The notes beneath the pieces are model-generated. The model saw only the letters and a list, made by a program, of their open reading frames with translations, was not told the DNA's origin and searched no databases. Below are positions 44,501 to 59,500 of a stretch of 64,000 bases of DNA, one piece after another; position 1 is the first letter of the stretch, and each line of letters opens with the position of its first letter. Source of the stretch: Monocercomonoides exilis (Eukaryota; Preaxostyla; Oxymonadida; Polymastigidae). The stretch lies in NCBI GenBank assembly GCA_001643675.2, contig LSRY02000052.1, forward strand, positions 496,001 to 560,000. The letters are read 5' to 3'. The translations under genes and the position numbers were made by a program.

Positions 44501-47500
44501 AGCGACTGACCAGCTGGCTGCACACACTGGAAGTCTACCAAAAAGACCAGTTCCAGGAAAGCTGCTTCGTCCAACAGCGTCCAGGCGTTCTCGAAAGCAC
44601 AGTCATCCAAATGGAGCAGTATGCATCCCTTCTTCGCGTCTTCCACATTTCGCAGGGTTTCGTGTCTTCGATGCCTATACAGGCACAAGCCAATGCCCGC
44701 CAGCTGGAGCAGCTACTGGTGCAGAGGCAGCGACTGGAGTACTTTATTAGCGAGTATTTGAAGTTCCACCGGACAGTCAAGCCGCTATATGTGCAGTGGC
44801 TGCACACGTCGGTGAAGGTGGTGGATCAGCTTGTGGAGCGCGGGCTGACTGCAGTCACGTGGCAGAGCGTGGAGCTTGTACCTTTCATTTCGGAGTGCCT
44901 CGAATCGCTGGCTGTGCTTCAGAAGGAGCTGAGACTGCTGAAAGAAGGCAAAGCCGCATTTGAGAGCGAGCTGCTGTTGATGAAGCAGACGTTGGTGTTC
45001 CAATTTCCGGAGACAGTTCTGATGGAAGAGGAGTTCGAAAGCGAAATCGACGCAGCCATTTCGAAGAAGCAGGAAGAAGTGCGCATCTACAATGTGCATC
45101 TCGAACACATCAAGTACAACATTATCTCATCCATCAAAGGCGCCACCGACGAAGCAACAATGAACGAGTTCTTTGAGAAGCTGCAGGAAAAGAAGCGTTC
45201 TGTTCTGCGGTCGTTTGTCAATACAACGCTGAAGTATGCACTCTCTCGCATAAGCTCAGAAACAGCAATGATCGAAATCCCGCTGATGATCAAAGGAAAC
45301 GTACTGGTTCTGAATCTCCACTGTGCCAAGGACTCGAATCAATCTGACGGAGCTGTGGCAGAAAGTGCTTCTTCTTCCTCTCCGCTGCAATCTCCTCTGA
45401 GAATTGTTTCCTCATCGTTTCTATCCCAACAGCAAACGCCTCACTCGCAGAATACATTGGATCATCGCCATTTACAGCGCCAGCAGTTGTACAGTGCAGA
45501 AAGCGATTCTGCAGAAGATCTGAATCTTGTCCAGCTGTTTGACAACTTGATTGGAAAGCTGATGGAAATTGTGGACGATGAAGAGATGGCTGAAACGCAG
45601 GTACTCACTCAACAGCTTTCAACAGAACTAATTGAACTTGAGAGGCGTTGCATACACTTCTGCAACGAGCTGATGAGCAACTATTCGTTTATGTGGACAA
45701 ACTCGTCAAATGAAGCATTTTCCCGTTTTGTTGCGCTGCCTCTGCATTCCTCAGAAGAACCTACTATTCCTCGCATTCCTCAATCCTTTATTGATTTGCT
45801 CAAGGCAGCGCAGGCAATGCAGAAGGAGAAGATCGAATGGAGCAAACAGCATCTTCCGTCAATGAGACACGGGGCAAGCGCGCTGATGAAAAATGCAATC
45901 AGCGGAACAAAAGTCGAAAATGATTGGAGATGGATTGATGGTTCTTCCGGCGGGAAGGGCGACATAGACGGATTTAAAGCAGGCGATGGAGGAAAATTGG
46001 TTAATCCTCCGCTGCGAGAATGGACTGAGCAAATCAACTCGATCCAGAGGATGAACGACGGAATCAAAGGCATCGCTGAGAAAGTGTCACTTGGATGGGT
46101 GCTGATCAACACATCTGCGTTTAAACAGGAGCTGTTTTCGCTGGCATCGCAGTGGGTCCTTCCTTTCACAAAGTTCATGGCAGACGGAGTGGCAGATGTG
46201 ACACGTCGTTGGGTTTCTCTGCAGAATCGAATTCATCAAATATTCGACCCATCGTTCACACACTTTTCCATCAGGCAGAAAATTGAAGTGATCCACACAA
46301 CGCGCAAAGCAACAGAAGGTGTGGTTGATGTGGATGCATTCTTTGCCAAGCTGAAGATGCGGCTGACGTGTCTCCAAAAGGTGATGGTGTATTGTCCTCA
46401 CCAGCTCACTTCTCAGGTGACTGAAGCAGAACGGATGTGGCGGACGTTCAAGCGAATGCAACTGGAATCATACACAGATCACATCCAGGCGATGGAACGC
46501 GATGTGCTCAGTGAGATTACAACAAGAGAGCAAGCACTGAAGCAGGATATCTCGCTCTTCATGAAAAGGTTGACTGACCCTTCCATTGCACCATTGACGT
46601 TGAGTGACAAATTGGACAAAGAACACATTGAATCTACACTGTTTGCGCTGAATGAAGAATCTGATGCACTTCAAGTGAAAGCAGAAGATATTAAGCGACT
46701 TCATGAATTGTTCACACAGAGAGAAAGCGAAGGAGGGTGGGATGAATTAAAGTGGTGTACCAGATTTATCGACAAGCTGATAAAATTGTGGGGACTTGTG
46801 TTTTCCACACGGCAGATGATGAATGAGTATCTCTTCAATGCAACGTGGAGAGAGTTTTGCTCTGATCCAATTCCGGCTGATTACTTTATGAAGCCAGAAG
46901 AGGTTTTGATGAGCGCGAAAGATGAGTTGAGCAACTTCAGTCTGTACAACGACTTCAAGAAGGAATTGATTGGATATTCAAAATCGTTCAAAGTTCTGAA
47001 TATGATCAAGCAAGCACCAGTCGAAGAGAGGCATTGGTCAGAATTGTTGGAGCAGATGGAAGTGAGCGATGCAGAAAGTCTTCTCAATCAAGCACAGAAC
47101 GGAACCCTCAAAATGAGCACTCTTTTCACCATCTGCACAGAAGCTGCGCAGCCTGGAATTGAAGTGGTGCTCGAGAAATGCCGCAAACAGGCTGAAATAT
47201 TGGAGTCAATTGAAGTGATTGAAGCACGATGGAACTTGATGGCTTTGCCGCTTGTGGTGGACAGCAATACAGCAGAGTCTACAGATGAATGTGCTGGCAC
47301 TGAAGACGAAGCAGCAGCTGATTACGCACTAGACACTTCAAAAACAGCGGACAAAAAAAGAAAAGCAAAGCAGCGAGACAAAAAGGAGAAAAAGAGCACA
47401 AAGCAAAGAGTATCATTTCCAGAGGTGGATGTGTCACAAAGCAACGGAATGATATTTCAGGCCAACAACGATTTGATGTCGTTGATGAATCTGATGACGA

Positions 47501-50500
47501 GTAGGCATTCAGATTACTTCGTGAATATGCTGCTGCATAGCCTGCAATCAGTTTCCGAAATTGAGATTTTTCTTGAGAATCTTCTTGAAATCCACAAAGC
47601 AGCAACAAAAGTCAAAGCTGGAATTGTGTATGGAATCATCATTCATAAAGATCCTGCGACAGAAGCTTTTCTGAATCATTTATCGTCACTTGCAATAGAA
47701 GTTCGAAAAATTAGAGATTTCTCAGATCCAGCCATCGTCTCGCTCAAATCACAATTTGAAGAAGTGGTGAAAGAGAGTCGTTTGCTGCTGATTGATGCGC
47801 CAAATCACCAGATGATACAGATAGCCTCGCAAAAACCACATTTCCTTCGTTTGACTGCTTCCGAGCTGATTGACTATGCAAGCGCGTTTCTTAAGGGAGA
47901 AAAACAGCTCACTTTACCAGCAGGCATTCTTAATCAGTTCATTCCAGGAGCCCATCAAGTGATCTTCGAAATGTCAGGAGACGGACACACTCTGCACATA
48001 CCATTTATTGCTGACAAAAACGGTGTCAAGTTAATTTACGATGACGAAGATGTGATATTGGATAGAGACATTTGGGCGCTACCTGAGATTCTTTTGAATG
48101 CAAATCGAAAGATTCTGCAAAAGGAACTTGCAACAACAGTGCAATCGCTCGATTCAGAGCCAACATTTTTCAATTGGTTTTCAAATCTGATGTCGCAATA
48201 TGATATCGCTGAACGATACCCCATTCATGTTCAGGTGTTTGTGATTGCCATCCGAGTGTGGTATTCGAGAAGAGTGCAGAAGGCGGCTGATTTATGCGCC
48301 GAGGAGAACTATGAAGAGATGACCCAGACAATGGAAGAAACGAGAAGCGAGCTGCTTCGCTGCTTCTGGCATCTTGTCACTCTGCAAAGATTGTCGTTTC
48401 CAATTGGCAGAGAAAGGCACATCGTTGATATAATCAGAAAAAAGGAACAAAACGAAAAAATTTCTTTGAATGTTCCAAACAAAACTGGAGAACAAAGTAC
48501 AGTTGCTGTAGCACCTCAAACATCTGAGAAGGAAATGAAGGAAATGATAGACAGTCGCTCAACTGATGCAAAACGGAATAAAGACAACATTGAAAACAAC
48601 TCCTCCAACGCTGCTGCTGCTGTTATCGACAAACAGCATATTGATGTGTTCAATTCATTCGACGACGAAGATGATGACGATTTCGATGATGAAATTGAAG
48701 GCAGATTCGCAAGAGGTTCGTCTGAAGATTCAAGCCACAGCAGAGATGAGATTGGCCTTGGTGATTTTCGCTATGATGGTGATGAATATGCGTCTCAACA
48801 AGGAGATTACGGTGCTTCTGTGTTTCCTGACAACAGACTTAAATCAAATCTCGATTCGCAAATGGTGGTGCAGACTTATCGGAAAATGTTGTGTGGGATG
48901 CTTCTACTGTTTATTTCGTTTATTGCCGAAGACCAGCAAAGAATGCAAACACTGAAAGAACTTGGAGGTATTCTAACAAGAGATATCGTTTATTCAGACA
49001 TTTACGGACTTTTTGCACAAAAAGGAGTTGCAGCTCAGCATAGCAAAGCATCCTACACAGGAAATTTTGGGAATGCAGCTCCATCAAAATCTGGTTCTTC
49101 TTTGTTTTCGGATGAAGAATGGAAATTTGACCAGATCGAAATGACAGACTTGAAATGGCATGGGATGATAAACCAGCACGCGTTGAAAAAGCTGATGCTC
49201 AACAGAGTTATGTGTGAGTTTAACGAGAAAGAAAGAAACGCATATTTTGTTGTTGCCTTTTCAGACACATCGTTGGATCAAAATGAAAAGAAAACACGCT
49301 TTGAAAGTGGATTGGAATGGATTCCATCATACCAGTGCCTTCCCCGCGCTCCTAACACCAGAAGTGCTATGTTTCTCAGTGATACGATCTTGGCTTCGTT
49401 TTGCGACTCAACGAAGCCCAATGCCAGGATCTGTGGTCCATGTTTGATGACTGAAGACACCACGCACGTGTTGGCGAAGTGCTATTTCTTGGACACGGTT
49501 CATTCACTGAACAGGAATGTGTACGTCTTCCAGTGCACTCCACTGACTGATTCAAATGATATAAAGAAATACCTTGTAACTACAATGGTGGATGCTGGCT
49601 TCGTGCTAATTGAAGGGCTGGAGTTACTGCAACCGCTTGTTCGACGATCGCTCGCAGATTTCTTGCAAGATTTGTGGAGATGGAGGAATATGCATCAATC
49701 AACTCAAAGTGGGTTTGTTCAAATGAATCTTGAAGGATTAAAAACACAGATAAAACTCCCGCTGAGTGATTGGGTTGTGACAGGGCTGTTTAGAAGCGAG
49801 GATGGATGCAATGGAGTTCTTCCGGATAGTTTGGAGATGATCTTCACACCAATTGTGATGCCTCATGTTGAAACAGAGTACTGGATCAAGTGTCAGTTGG
49901 CAATGCAAGGATTTACTCAGTTTACCGGTCTCAGCCAAAAAATATCCACTTTCTTGGATGCCTTTATCAAGCTTTTGCCTTATGAATTCAGTCAGACACA
50001 AAATCAAGCGCAGGCAAAGTTAATCAGCATCCAGTTTTTGGAAGGGTTTGCATCAGAAGCAGGCGATTTGATGAGGCAGCTATTCTTTGAAAGGGAACAT
50101 AAGGTTAATGCTAATGAAGAAAATGAAAGAGATGGAAAATTTATGAGATGGGAAGGAGTGCAAAGTGTGACTACAGACGGGGTGCATTTGTTTCTGAGAG
50201 AAGATGTTCCATTGCTTGAGGAGTTGGCATGCAGAGTGACACTTACGAAATGGGTGGACTCAATCTTTTCAACGCTCATCCCAATGGCATTGATAGATCC
50301 TGTACACACATCAAATCCAATGGCAGATGATGCAAAGCTTGCATTGCCTCCGCTGCTGGAAACAGTTCATCAACTTTTGGATTCCTCATTTCCTGAGACT
50401 GCTCAAAAGTCAAATTTGAATATTTCTTCTTTTATGAACTCATCATCACTCAATTTCTCATCCGCAATTCCATCTTCTGGTGCACGCAGTGAAGATAGAA

Positions 50501-53500
50501 TAATTCGACGTATCGATGCACAGCATGTGCCAGCATCATTTACTGGACTCTGCTATCAAATAGCTCGTGAGATTGGAGTGGCAATGGACGATGTGTTAGC
50601 ACAAAAGTGTTGGGAGGCTTATCGCATCAGCATTTCTTCGTGGGTCCTTTTTCTGAATGGGCCTCCTGGCTGTGGAAAAAATACTATCATAAAAATACTA
50701 TCTTCGCTGTTTCATCGAAATTCTCCTCGTCAACTGCAGCCTCGTGTGATATACTTAGACCTCTCTGTATTCACAACAAACAGTCCTGACGTGTCCATTA
50801 GAAGAGAAACTATCATGAACTTTTTGTGCTCACGAATTTCATCTGAGCTACGCAGAAGCGAGATTGATTCAACGGGAGATCCAAGCATAGGAGGAAGTAC
50901 ATCTGATGAAGAATCTTCTGAGCTGGCTCCAATTTGGATTGTTGTTCCTGCGCTCAATCCGCTTTCAATGCCATCCATTCACTCGTGCTTCCAGCAGCTG
51001 TTTATGTGCTGCATTTCAGAAATGAATAATGCCATCGAATTTAATTTTTCACATTTCGAACGACTTGTCTTGCCTCTCAAATCGAAGTTGATTTATTCAG
51101 TAAGCTGCTCACAGTTTGAGATAGTTCCTTCTCTAGCTCAGTTCCATCCAATCGTCTCTGTTCAATTCTCTTCGCTTACTGTGCTCAACTGGATATTTGA
51201 GAGTTGGGCAAAGAACTCTGGAGACTGCATACCTTCTGAGTATCTGGAGTCCGTTATACTATTGCTCCGATTATCGATTCAAAAATGCTTAAACTATCTG
51301 CGATTTGTGACATTCTCTTGTGAACACTTTGGAACATCGAGGATTCCGGTAATTGGATTGATACAAACAACTGTTTCAATTTTTACAAGTTTGACCATTT
51401 TGTACAACAGACATTTCAGTGAGAAGCTCCACATGGGCATCTTGAAACTGTTTATTGTGTATTCAGTCATGTGGGGGATGGGCGGACATCTCAAAAGCCG
51501 CCCAGTTGCACTCGATTTGCTGGAGCAATGGCATTCGCATTGGAAAAAGCATCATCCTATTCAAAAAATTCTCTCGTCAATTGATAATGTGGTAATTGGT
51601 GTGTCTTCAAGTCAAAGTGCAACAGCATCACATGTTGTAAAAATGGAGTCGCCGTTGGTTGATGATGAAAGAGCTAAGAAAAGCGATATTATTTGGAGAG
51701 AAGACTTTGATGTTTGGTTTCGTGGTGCATTTGAGAAAGAAGCAGAATTTGGAAAGAGTGGGACAATATTTGAGTATATCGTGGATCCTGTGCATCACCA
51801 AATGGTGCATATTTCTGATGCAACGAAGTGGAGGCATGTGTTAGACTATCTTGATCTCAATCAGCATGTTCCTCTGCTTCTGCAGCATTTCATTCCTTTC
51901 CTTCAAATATCTTATGTTTCTGCATTGTGCTCGTTTGCAGGGCGCCCAGTTCTTTTGCTGGATGACTTATTTATTGAATTTACCAGAATGTCAGCTTGCG
52001 TTGGTGATGTGTTAACAACCATTCAACACGAATTCCTTCCATTTTCTTGCGCATGGACACAGATATGTTCTGCAAAGATACATCATCCTGTAACATACCA
52101 TGTTCAGCTTGGCCATCTCACAAACACAGCAGCAAAAGATTATTGCACTCATTTTATTCCACTTGGATCGCTATACACCATTCCGATGTGCCCCACTCGT
52201 ACTGTCCTTATCACAATTTCAGATAACAGGCGCCTCGAACCAGAGTGGATCCCGCACAAGGAGCAAGACGTTCGAAGAAAACCGGAACTTCTCAGTGCAG
52301 CAGTGAACATGTTTCACGCACAGTTCTGCCGAAGATTTGTGTTTGATTCTGAAACAAAGCCACGAACAACAATACATCAAAACCCAATTATTCTAACAGC
52401 AAACAACGAATCCTATTTCAGCTTTCCTGAGAATGTGGTTGCCACAAACCACTACTCCACATTTGTAATTCCTCACCCCACAATTGATGATTTTATAGCA
52501 ATCGGAAAAGAAGTGTGGAACAACGGAGATATGCGACAGTACATTGCGCAGTGCCCTCCAGCGGATAATGTTGGAATGCCTCGTGTTTTTGGAGGGAAAG
52601 AGTTGTACGACTTCTATTTTGGCAACGTTATTCCTGCCACAATAAACTTTCATTTGCTTATGCTGAATAAAGACAAAGGACAGCAGATGCCAACTCTCAC
52701 AATGTTTGTGAACGTGCTTCGTTCTATCACAAACTCCAACAATGCCTTTTACCAAGATCTGGAGCTTCTTGCTGCTTTGTGGCTGTGGGAGTGCAAGCGA
52801 ATCTACATCATTGCCCAGCCCACAATGCGCGTGACTCTGATCCTCAGAGAAATGCTGGAAACTGTTTATGAGTCGTTCTTTGGAAGCAATGCAAGCGAGG
52901 CGTCACGATACTCTTTTGCACCGTTTGGAGGTGATGGAACCCGCTTTACGCTTCCGCTTCTTCTTGACACAAAAAAGAAGACAACTTCGCAGACTGTGCA
53001 AAAAGTGTATGCACGACTGGCAGAGCTTTCATCAGATTATACTTCGTACTCTCTACATATCACAAGCTGCCTCTGCCACAGCGTCGACTTCACAAATGCT
53101 GTTCTGATGATGATGGAGTCGCTTGTTGAGTCATCATACCCTATTTTTGCGTCGGACACAGATGGTCATCTGATGTGCCTACTTTTCGATGCGCTTTCCT
53201 TTGCTTTGGGAATCAATCTTTCGCAGGCACGTTTCCCTGCAAATCACAGCACCGTCAAGCGGTTTCTGGATTCTCTCGCGAAGTTCATTGTGGGTGCTGG
53301 ATCGTTGCAACCCACATACGGATTTTCTGATTCTGCTTCGATCGAACAATCACTTTCCGGTACAAGCGCCACCGCAACAACAGTTGTCAGTCCATCATCC
53401 CCTTGTGCCTCAGAGAATGTTCCAACATCGTCAACTTCATCTTCGTCTTCGTCTTCACATGCAAGTTCCAGAGATATCTTGCTGAGAACAGGTTGGAGAA

Positions 53501-56500
53501 GAGACAAGGGCACAGGTCGCAGCGAAAACACCTCACGACGTTTTGGAATGAAGCACCAATCAGATATTGAAAGCATCTTTCTTGTTCATCTAGGCAAGCC
53601 AAGTGCAGAATTTCACATACTTGTGAATGTGCTGAATTGCGTGTTTATTGAAGGAGCAATACCAAACTACATGAAATCTGGAATTGTCACTCCAATTGGT
53701 GCTGATGACGACAGCTTGCTTGAGACTATCACTTATGATAACGTGCTTCTGTATGTAATTGGACGTGTGACAGACGGGCTGGCGCAGCTGGGCAGGTCGA
53801 ATGTTACTGGCACAGACATTGACACGATCATCAAAAATGTCTCGCTTACTTCGCGTGTTGTGTTGTACTCCATAGAGCATAATGTCTGCTATACGCGTCC
53901 CTTCTTTCAGATGATGCAACGGATGTTTGTGCATTTTCATGCCCCGCTGCTGAAGGATTCATCCAAAAGGAGAATAATCAGCAATATAATTTCCCCAGCA
54001 ATGCAAAACTTAAGGACTTTTCTGTACACAAGTAACACTTCGTACCTGCTGTCTCTCACTTCCTCATCAACTGTTTCTGCTTCGAATACTTCTAACACTT
54101 TAGCTCCTTCAGGCTCCGTTCAGCCTTCTTTGAATGCTTTTTCGAAACCGTCTTTTGCTTCGCCAACGACAGCCTCTGCAATCGCGTTATCGTCTGGAAG
54201 CACTGCTGTGTTGTCATCTTCGTCTTCCTCTTATCCACCTTCTTCTCCAACAGCAATGAAGAAAAAAAACTCTAATCAGTCAGTTACAACTCCTACGTCA
54301 ATTGCATTGAATTCTGATGGTGTGTCTCCTTCTTCCTCTTCACCTTCGACAGCATCATCTTTTGACTTCGAGAAAATTCCAGTTGTTGGAGTTACGATTC
54401 GTGTTCTTCTGTCTCTTTTCAACAGTGCTGTCAATTTGTCTCAAGCATCCGATTCTGAGCGTTCCATTTGGAATCACGTGAGCGAAGGCAATGTCGGCAG
54501 CTCGTTTTTCGTGGGGCATGTTTCTCTGTGCGATTTGGTCTCCTTTTCTGAGTTTTTCAGTCGGCTTCTGTTTTTCACTGTCTGCTTTTACCAGAGAAGC
54601 GTTGTGTATTGTGAATCAACAATTTCTTTGATCGATGCATTTCAGAGGAATCTGGAGAAGTTGCGGCAGAGCTTATCCCAGATTCAAGTGATGCTGTCTG
54701 GAAATGAGCATCTAAATGCAATCAAGAAGCGGATCCAGTTGCTGCAAAATACAGCATTGCACAAAATGGAGGAGAAGTACAAGTTGGGAGAGGAAAAAGA
54801 AACGTTGGAGCAGAAATTGCGGGAAGAGAGCAATCGTGGGAGAATCACTGTGGAGATTGGGAACATGGCAGCTGAGTATCTGGTTGCGCTGAAAGAAGTT
54901 GCGTGGTTGCATCCATCTGTGCTCTTGGACTTCCACAACGTTGCTTCGCTCAATCCAGCGGGAAGGAAAATATCTGACTCGCTATTTAGCTTCTTCCAGC
55001 CTTTGCCTTCGAATGCGCGCAATCTCCAGAGTCTCTCAACGGGGCAGATTATGTTCAAGCTGCTACAAACTGACCCCACACAGATATCTTCAGCAGCTCT
55101 TCGCGATGTTACACAGCGGCTGAGCGACGAAGTCTCAGAAAATGACTTACCAGCGCTGAATGGTGTTATTAGGCATCTTCTTAAATGGCTGACTCGCATG
55201 TGTTCGATTGCAAGGAAATCGAAAAAGTTGAAAGAGGCAGAAAAGAAAGTGCTGTCGATTATGTTAAGATTGGTGAGAACGAACGTGCTGATCGAACGAA
55301 ACAAGCAAAAAGTGAACAGCATCAATTGTGAAAGAGATGTTGCTGAAAAGGCACTGAGCTTGCTTCAGCAAGGGAGCACCCAAACGGAGGAGTTGCTTCA
55401 AAAAGGAAGGGGAATACTGATTCGAACCGAAGAGATGTACAGCGGAATGGTCAGCACAGCAGAGAAGTTGCGAAAGGCCATTTTGATTGACAAGGCAACA
55501 CTCGCCACAGCAATAGGCGACTGTATCTTTACAGCAGCAAATTTCTGTCTGACTCAATTCTTCAACTACGAAATCAGGCAACTGTTCCAAAAGGACATTG
55601 TGATTGGAGAGATAAGCAAACAGCACGTGCCTATTGCACACAACATTGATCCTCTTTTGGTTGTTGGACGTCTGGACTTTCAGCTTCTGTCAGATGCATT
55701 TGTGGCTCTGCAGCAGTTTTCAACAGAGTTAGAATCAGGTGATTGTGCTGGGCTGCTGTCAGCAGATATGAATGTGCTAATTAATCAGCTTATTCAAAGT
55801 TCAAATGAAAGTCAGCTTCGAAAAGTCATTCCTCTTTTCTCAAACGAAGAAAATGTCACGGAACCTTCGCTTGAACGCAATGAAACGATCAATCGTATGG
55901 ATATTAATCAACAGGTTGGATTTGACATGCACCAACCTGTTCCTTTTGAGAAGCAAGTTTCGTTTGTGGCAGATTCATTTCCAGTGTTGACAAGTCCAGT
56001 TGCAAAAAGACGACAGCGCTCAGATTCAATATCTTCCATCATTTCTGAATCAAGTGTGAATAATGTTCGGCTTCAACATGTTCCAGTGCAGATTCCATCT
56101 CTCGTCAAGACATTCCGAGCTCATCATCTATCCTTCTATTTGCTCTCAGACGAGATTGCACAGTTTGCCTGCCCCAAAATCATCAGATTCTCAGACACAT
56201 ACCAAAATACGAGGTCACTCTACAGCAGAAACTTCAACGCATCGCAAATTGAAGAGAAGCAGACAGAACAACAGTTTCTTTCATCGTACTATGCACTGAG
56301 TGCAAATGCTTCTCAGCAAACTGTTAATCAATCGTCTTCATCCAGCCCTTCTCCGTCTGTGATGCCTTCAGCAACTCTTCAGCTTCAGACGCTGGCAAAT
56401 ACACAAAATCAACAGATTCCTACGGCAAACAACCAAACGCTGCTACAGTCGAATCTCACATCTACATCTCCAGCTGCAGATGTGCTGTCAACTGCTCTGA

Positions 56501-59500
56501 ATTCAAGTGCCTTTTACAGCTACAGCGGAGCTCAGCGGAACATGTGTGATCTTCTTTCATTTATTCTGTTCTCCCGCTCCTTTTTCCACGAAATGCTGTC
56601 ATATGATCGACTTTTCGTGACTGCTGGCTTTGAGTCTTCCATTCAGAATCCTGTCTTTCCCAGAACTTCGCTCACAATTAAGATCCCTCTGATCATTGAT
56701 CCATACGAAATCATCACTTCGAAGCAGGAAGGGCACTCCCCAGAAGCCAACAACTCTGTATTCACACTGTATGGCATTAAGAACCCCACGACATCTCCAT
56801 TTATCATCTCTCTGAAAAAGCCAGATGCCTATCTGAAAACGGTCCAGGCCGTCTCACTGCTGAATCTATCTGCCCTTCAGAGCATTTCTCATGCATCATC
56901 TTCTGAGGACATCAAGCAAGAGCCAGCTGAAGAGCAAAAGCTTTTTGAAGAGCAAAATGATCCAAAAACGGCAGCTGGTTTCACAACAAGTGTGTTTCCT
57001 GGATTGGCTACTTCTCCTGTCTCTGTTGATGCATCTCACGTTCCCTCTCTTATCATTCAGTCTGATTCAACTCGCTCGCTTCTCGCAAGCTCTGACCATT
57101 CGACTGGAAAATTGAAGTATAGCATGCAAAAGCCAGAGAAAGAGTTGAACAGCGAAAAGAGGAATTGCATAATTTTATGTGATGTGAATGACACAACGAT
57201 GACACCTCAGTTGGAGCATTTCTTTGCATCGTTTGCATTTCATTCTGGAAATCATGAGCCAACCGTTTCTTCTCCAATTCAAGCACAGTTTGACAGTCTC
57301 AACTCGCCTATTCATCCTGGTCGTGCAAGAGCAGATTTCTCTGCTTCTCCTTCGTCATCTTCTTCTTATTCTCATCTGTTCCCTTCTGATCCTTCGCTTT
57401 CTCATCTTCAAAATGATTTTACGACAAACATGTTTTCACTGACGATGCACAGCACAGGAACGTATGATTGCTTCAATCCAACGCTTCTCCCACCATTCAC
57501 TCTGCGCAACAACGTCGATCTCATCCTGATTGCGTCCAAAGATCCAGACAGCACATTCCAGGGGAGATGGTCGCAGCTTGTCATGCCGCATATTATGACT
57601 CCCTCTGAGCATCTGCTCCGGATGTGGCTGGCTCCATCGGTCGGAAAGCTGATATCCACTCATCTGCAGCAGACAACTGCACGAGAGCTGTTTGGCAGCT
57701 CAAACCTGTCGCTATTTCCAAACATTGGTCAGACAATTCAAATAGACGATTTACGATTGAGTTTCCTGGCTAACCTTCTGGTGCTTGTGTATGAGGTAGC
57801 ACAGCCAGCTGGTTCTCCATTCACATTCCAAAATGACTCTCTGTTTGGAGACGATGATGATCCAAACAAGTCTAAAGATGACGAATCAAAGAAATTGAGC
57901 AAGGAGTCAAGGGCGACATATAGCGATTTGAACAGAAGCATGTCGTTTGACAGCGTCAGCGACACATCAACAGAGCTGGCATCTTTTGATTCAGAATTGT
58001 TTAGCACAACATCCATCATTCTTGAAAAGAATGATGAAATCGGATTGAAAGGAAGCAATGCTTCCAAAGCAGACACATCGCTTGTTGTTCCCTTTGTGAT
58101 GCTGACGCTGTGGAATCAGCAGCAATATTCGGATGTGAATGAGCGCTTTGTCCAGTTCCAGCAGCGGGAAACGCAGCTGACAGACGCAGAATCGCGCCTG
58201 ATCAACTCGCTGCGGTGGTTGCTCTTTTGCTTCACGTGGGAAGCAAACTTCTCTCGTGCCATTGTTGACAACGCATCTATTTACGGCTTCTGTGCACTTC
58301 GGATGAGCAGCTTACCGTTTGGAGAGCTGAGTCCACGCTGTTGGATGACCAGACTGTTTTCAGATATAATCGACAACATCATGTCGATCGTCAAGCATAC
58401 CATCAGCGAAGGAGATGACAGTCAGGAAAACTACTCAAATGCAACGTCGATGCAGCAACTGGACACTTCAATGGGATACTCTTCGAGTGCATTTGATTCC
58501 TCGCTGGAAGCATCATCAATCGAAAGCAGCGGTTCATCATCACTTCTTTCCGACTCATCCAGCCCGACCTCTCAGCACTCTCTTTTCAGAGACAGATCTT
58601 CTGATTCTTCCAGCTACACAACTCCCCGTGCACGCTTTCCTCCACTCAGAGAAACAGAACAGCAGGAAATTGAGATATGTCAAAAGAGAATGATGAAGCT
58701 GCAACATCTGATGGACTGCGGTGCATCTCCAATCGGATTGACTGATGAGCTTAGAATAACAACAATGCAGCGGATAACATCTTCGTTTTGGGCGAAGACT
58801 CATCGAGAATCGTCTTCGATGGCTGATTATTTTTCGCTTGTGCTGTTTGCAGCTCTGCAGCTGTCTGAGAACACGAGAGACAGCCCATCACCCATCGAGC
58901 GTGATGCCCTGCTCTATCCAGCCACTCTTCTTCTCCACGAAACATCTGCCGTGTCGAATTCTGCGCGCAACGACGACTTCAACTTCCTGTCGCAGGCTGT
59001 CTCTTTTCTTGAGTTCTCTCATCTGAACTTTCCGGTGCAGACAGCTGCGCTGCAGTCAGCTGGTCTGATACCGATAAACCCCGTTCCGTCGTGGCTTCCG
59101 CTAACCATCTGGAAAAACATCTTTACTCTCTCAACAATTTGCCCGGTGTTCCGCCCACTCATTTCTGATCTAGATCCACACTCACATGCCATCTTCTCGT
59201 TCATCGACCACCTGCCAATCAACACAAAGAGCACAAAGCAGACTATGCTGCGTATTGTTCTGGAGACAAACGTGTCCAATCAGTCGAGGCAGTCAAAGCT
59301 GAGCAGACACGCTTCATTAGAAGCATCACAGCGCCGCTTACTCACTTCGATGCACTCACAGGAGCTGTCTTCGCTGAATCAGCTATTTCAGATAGCAAAC
59401 CAGGCAAGTTCTAAGGACGATCCACTGTCAATGAAGCTGAGCGCTTTCCGTGGGATGAGCATCTCTTCAATCTATTTAGGCACAAAAAGCCGAATGCCAC

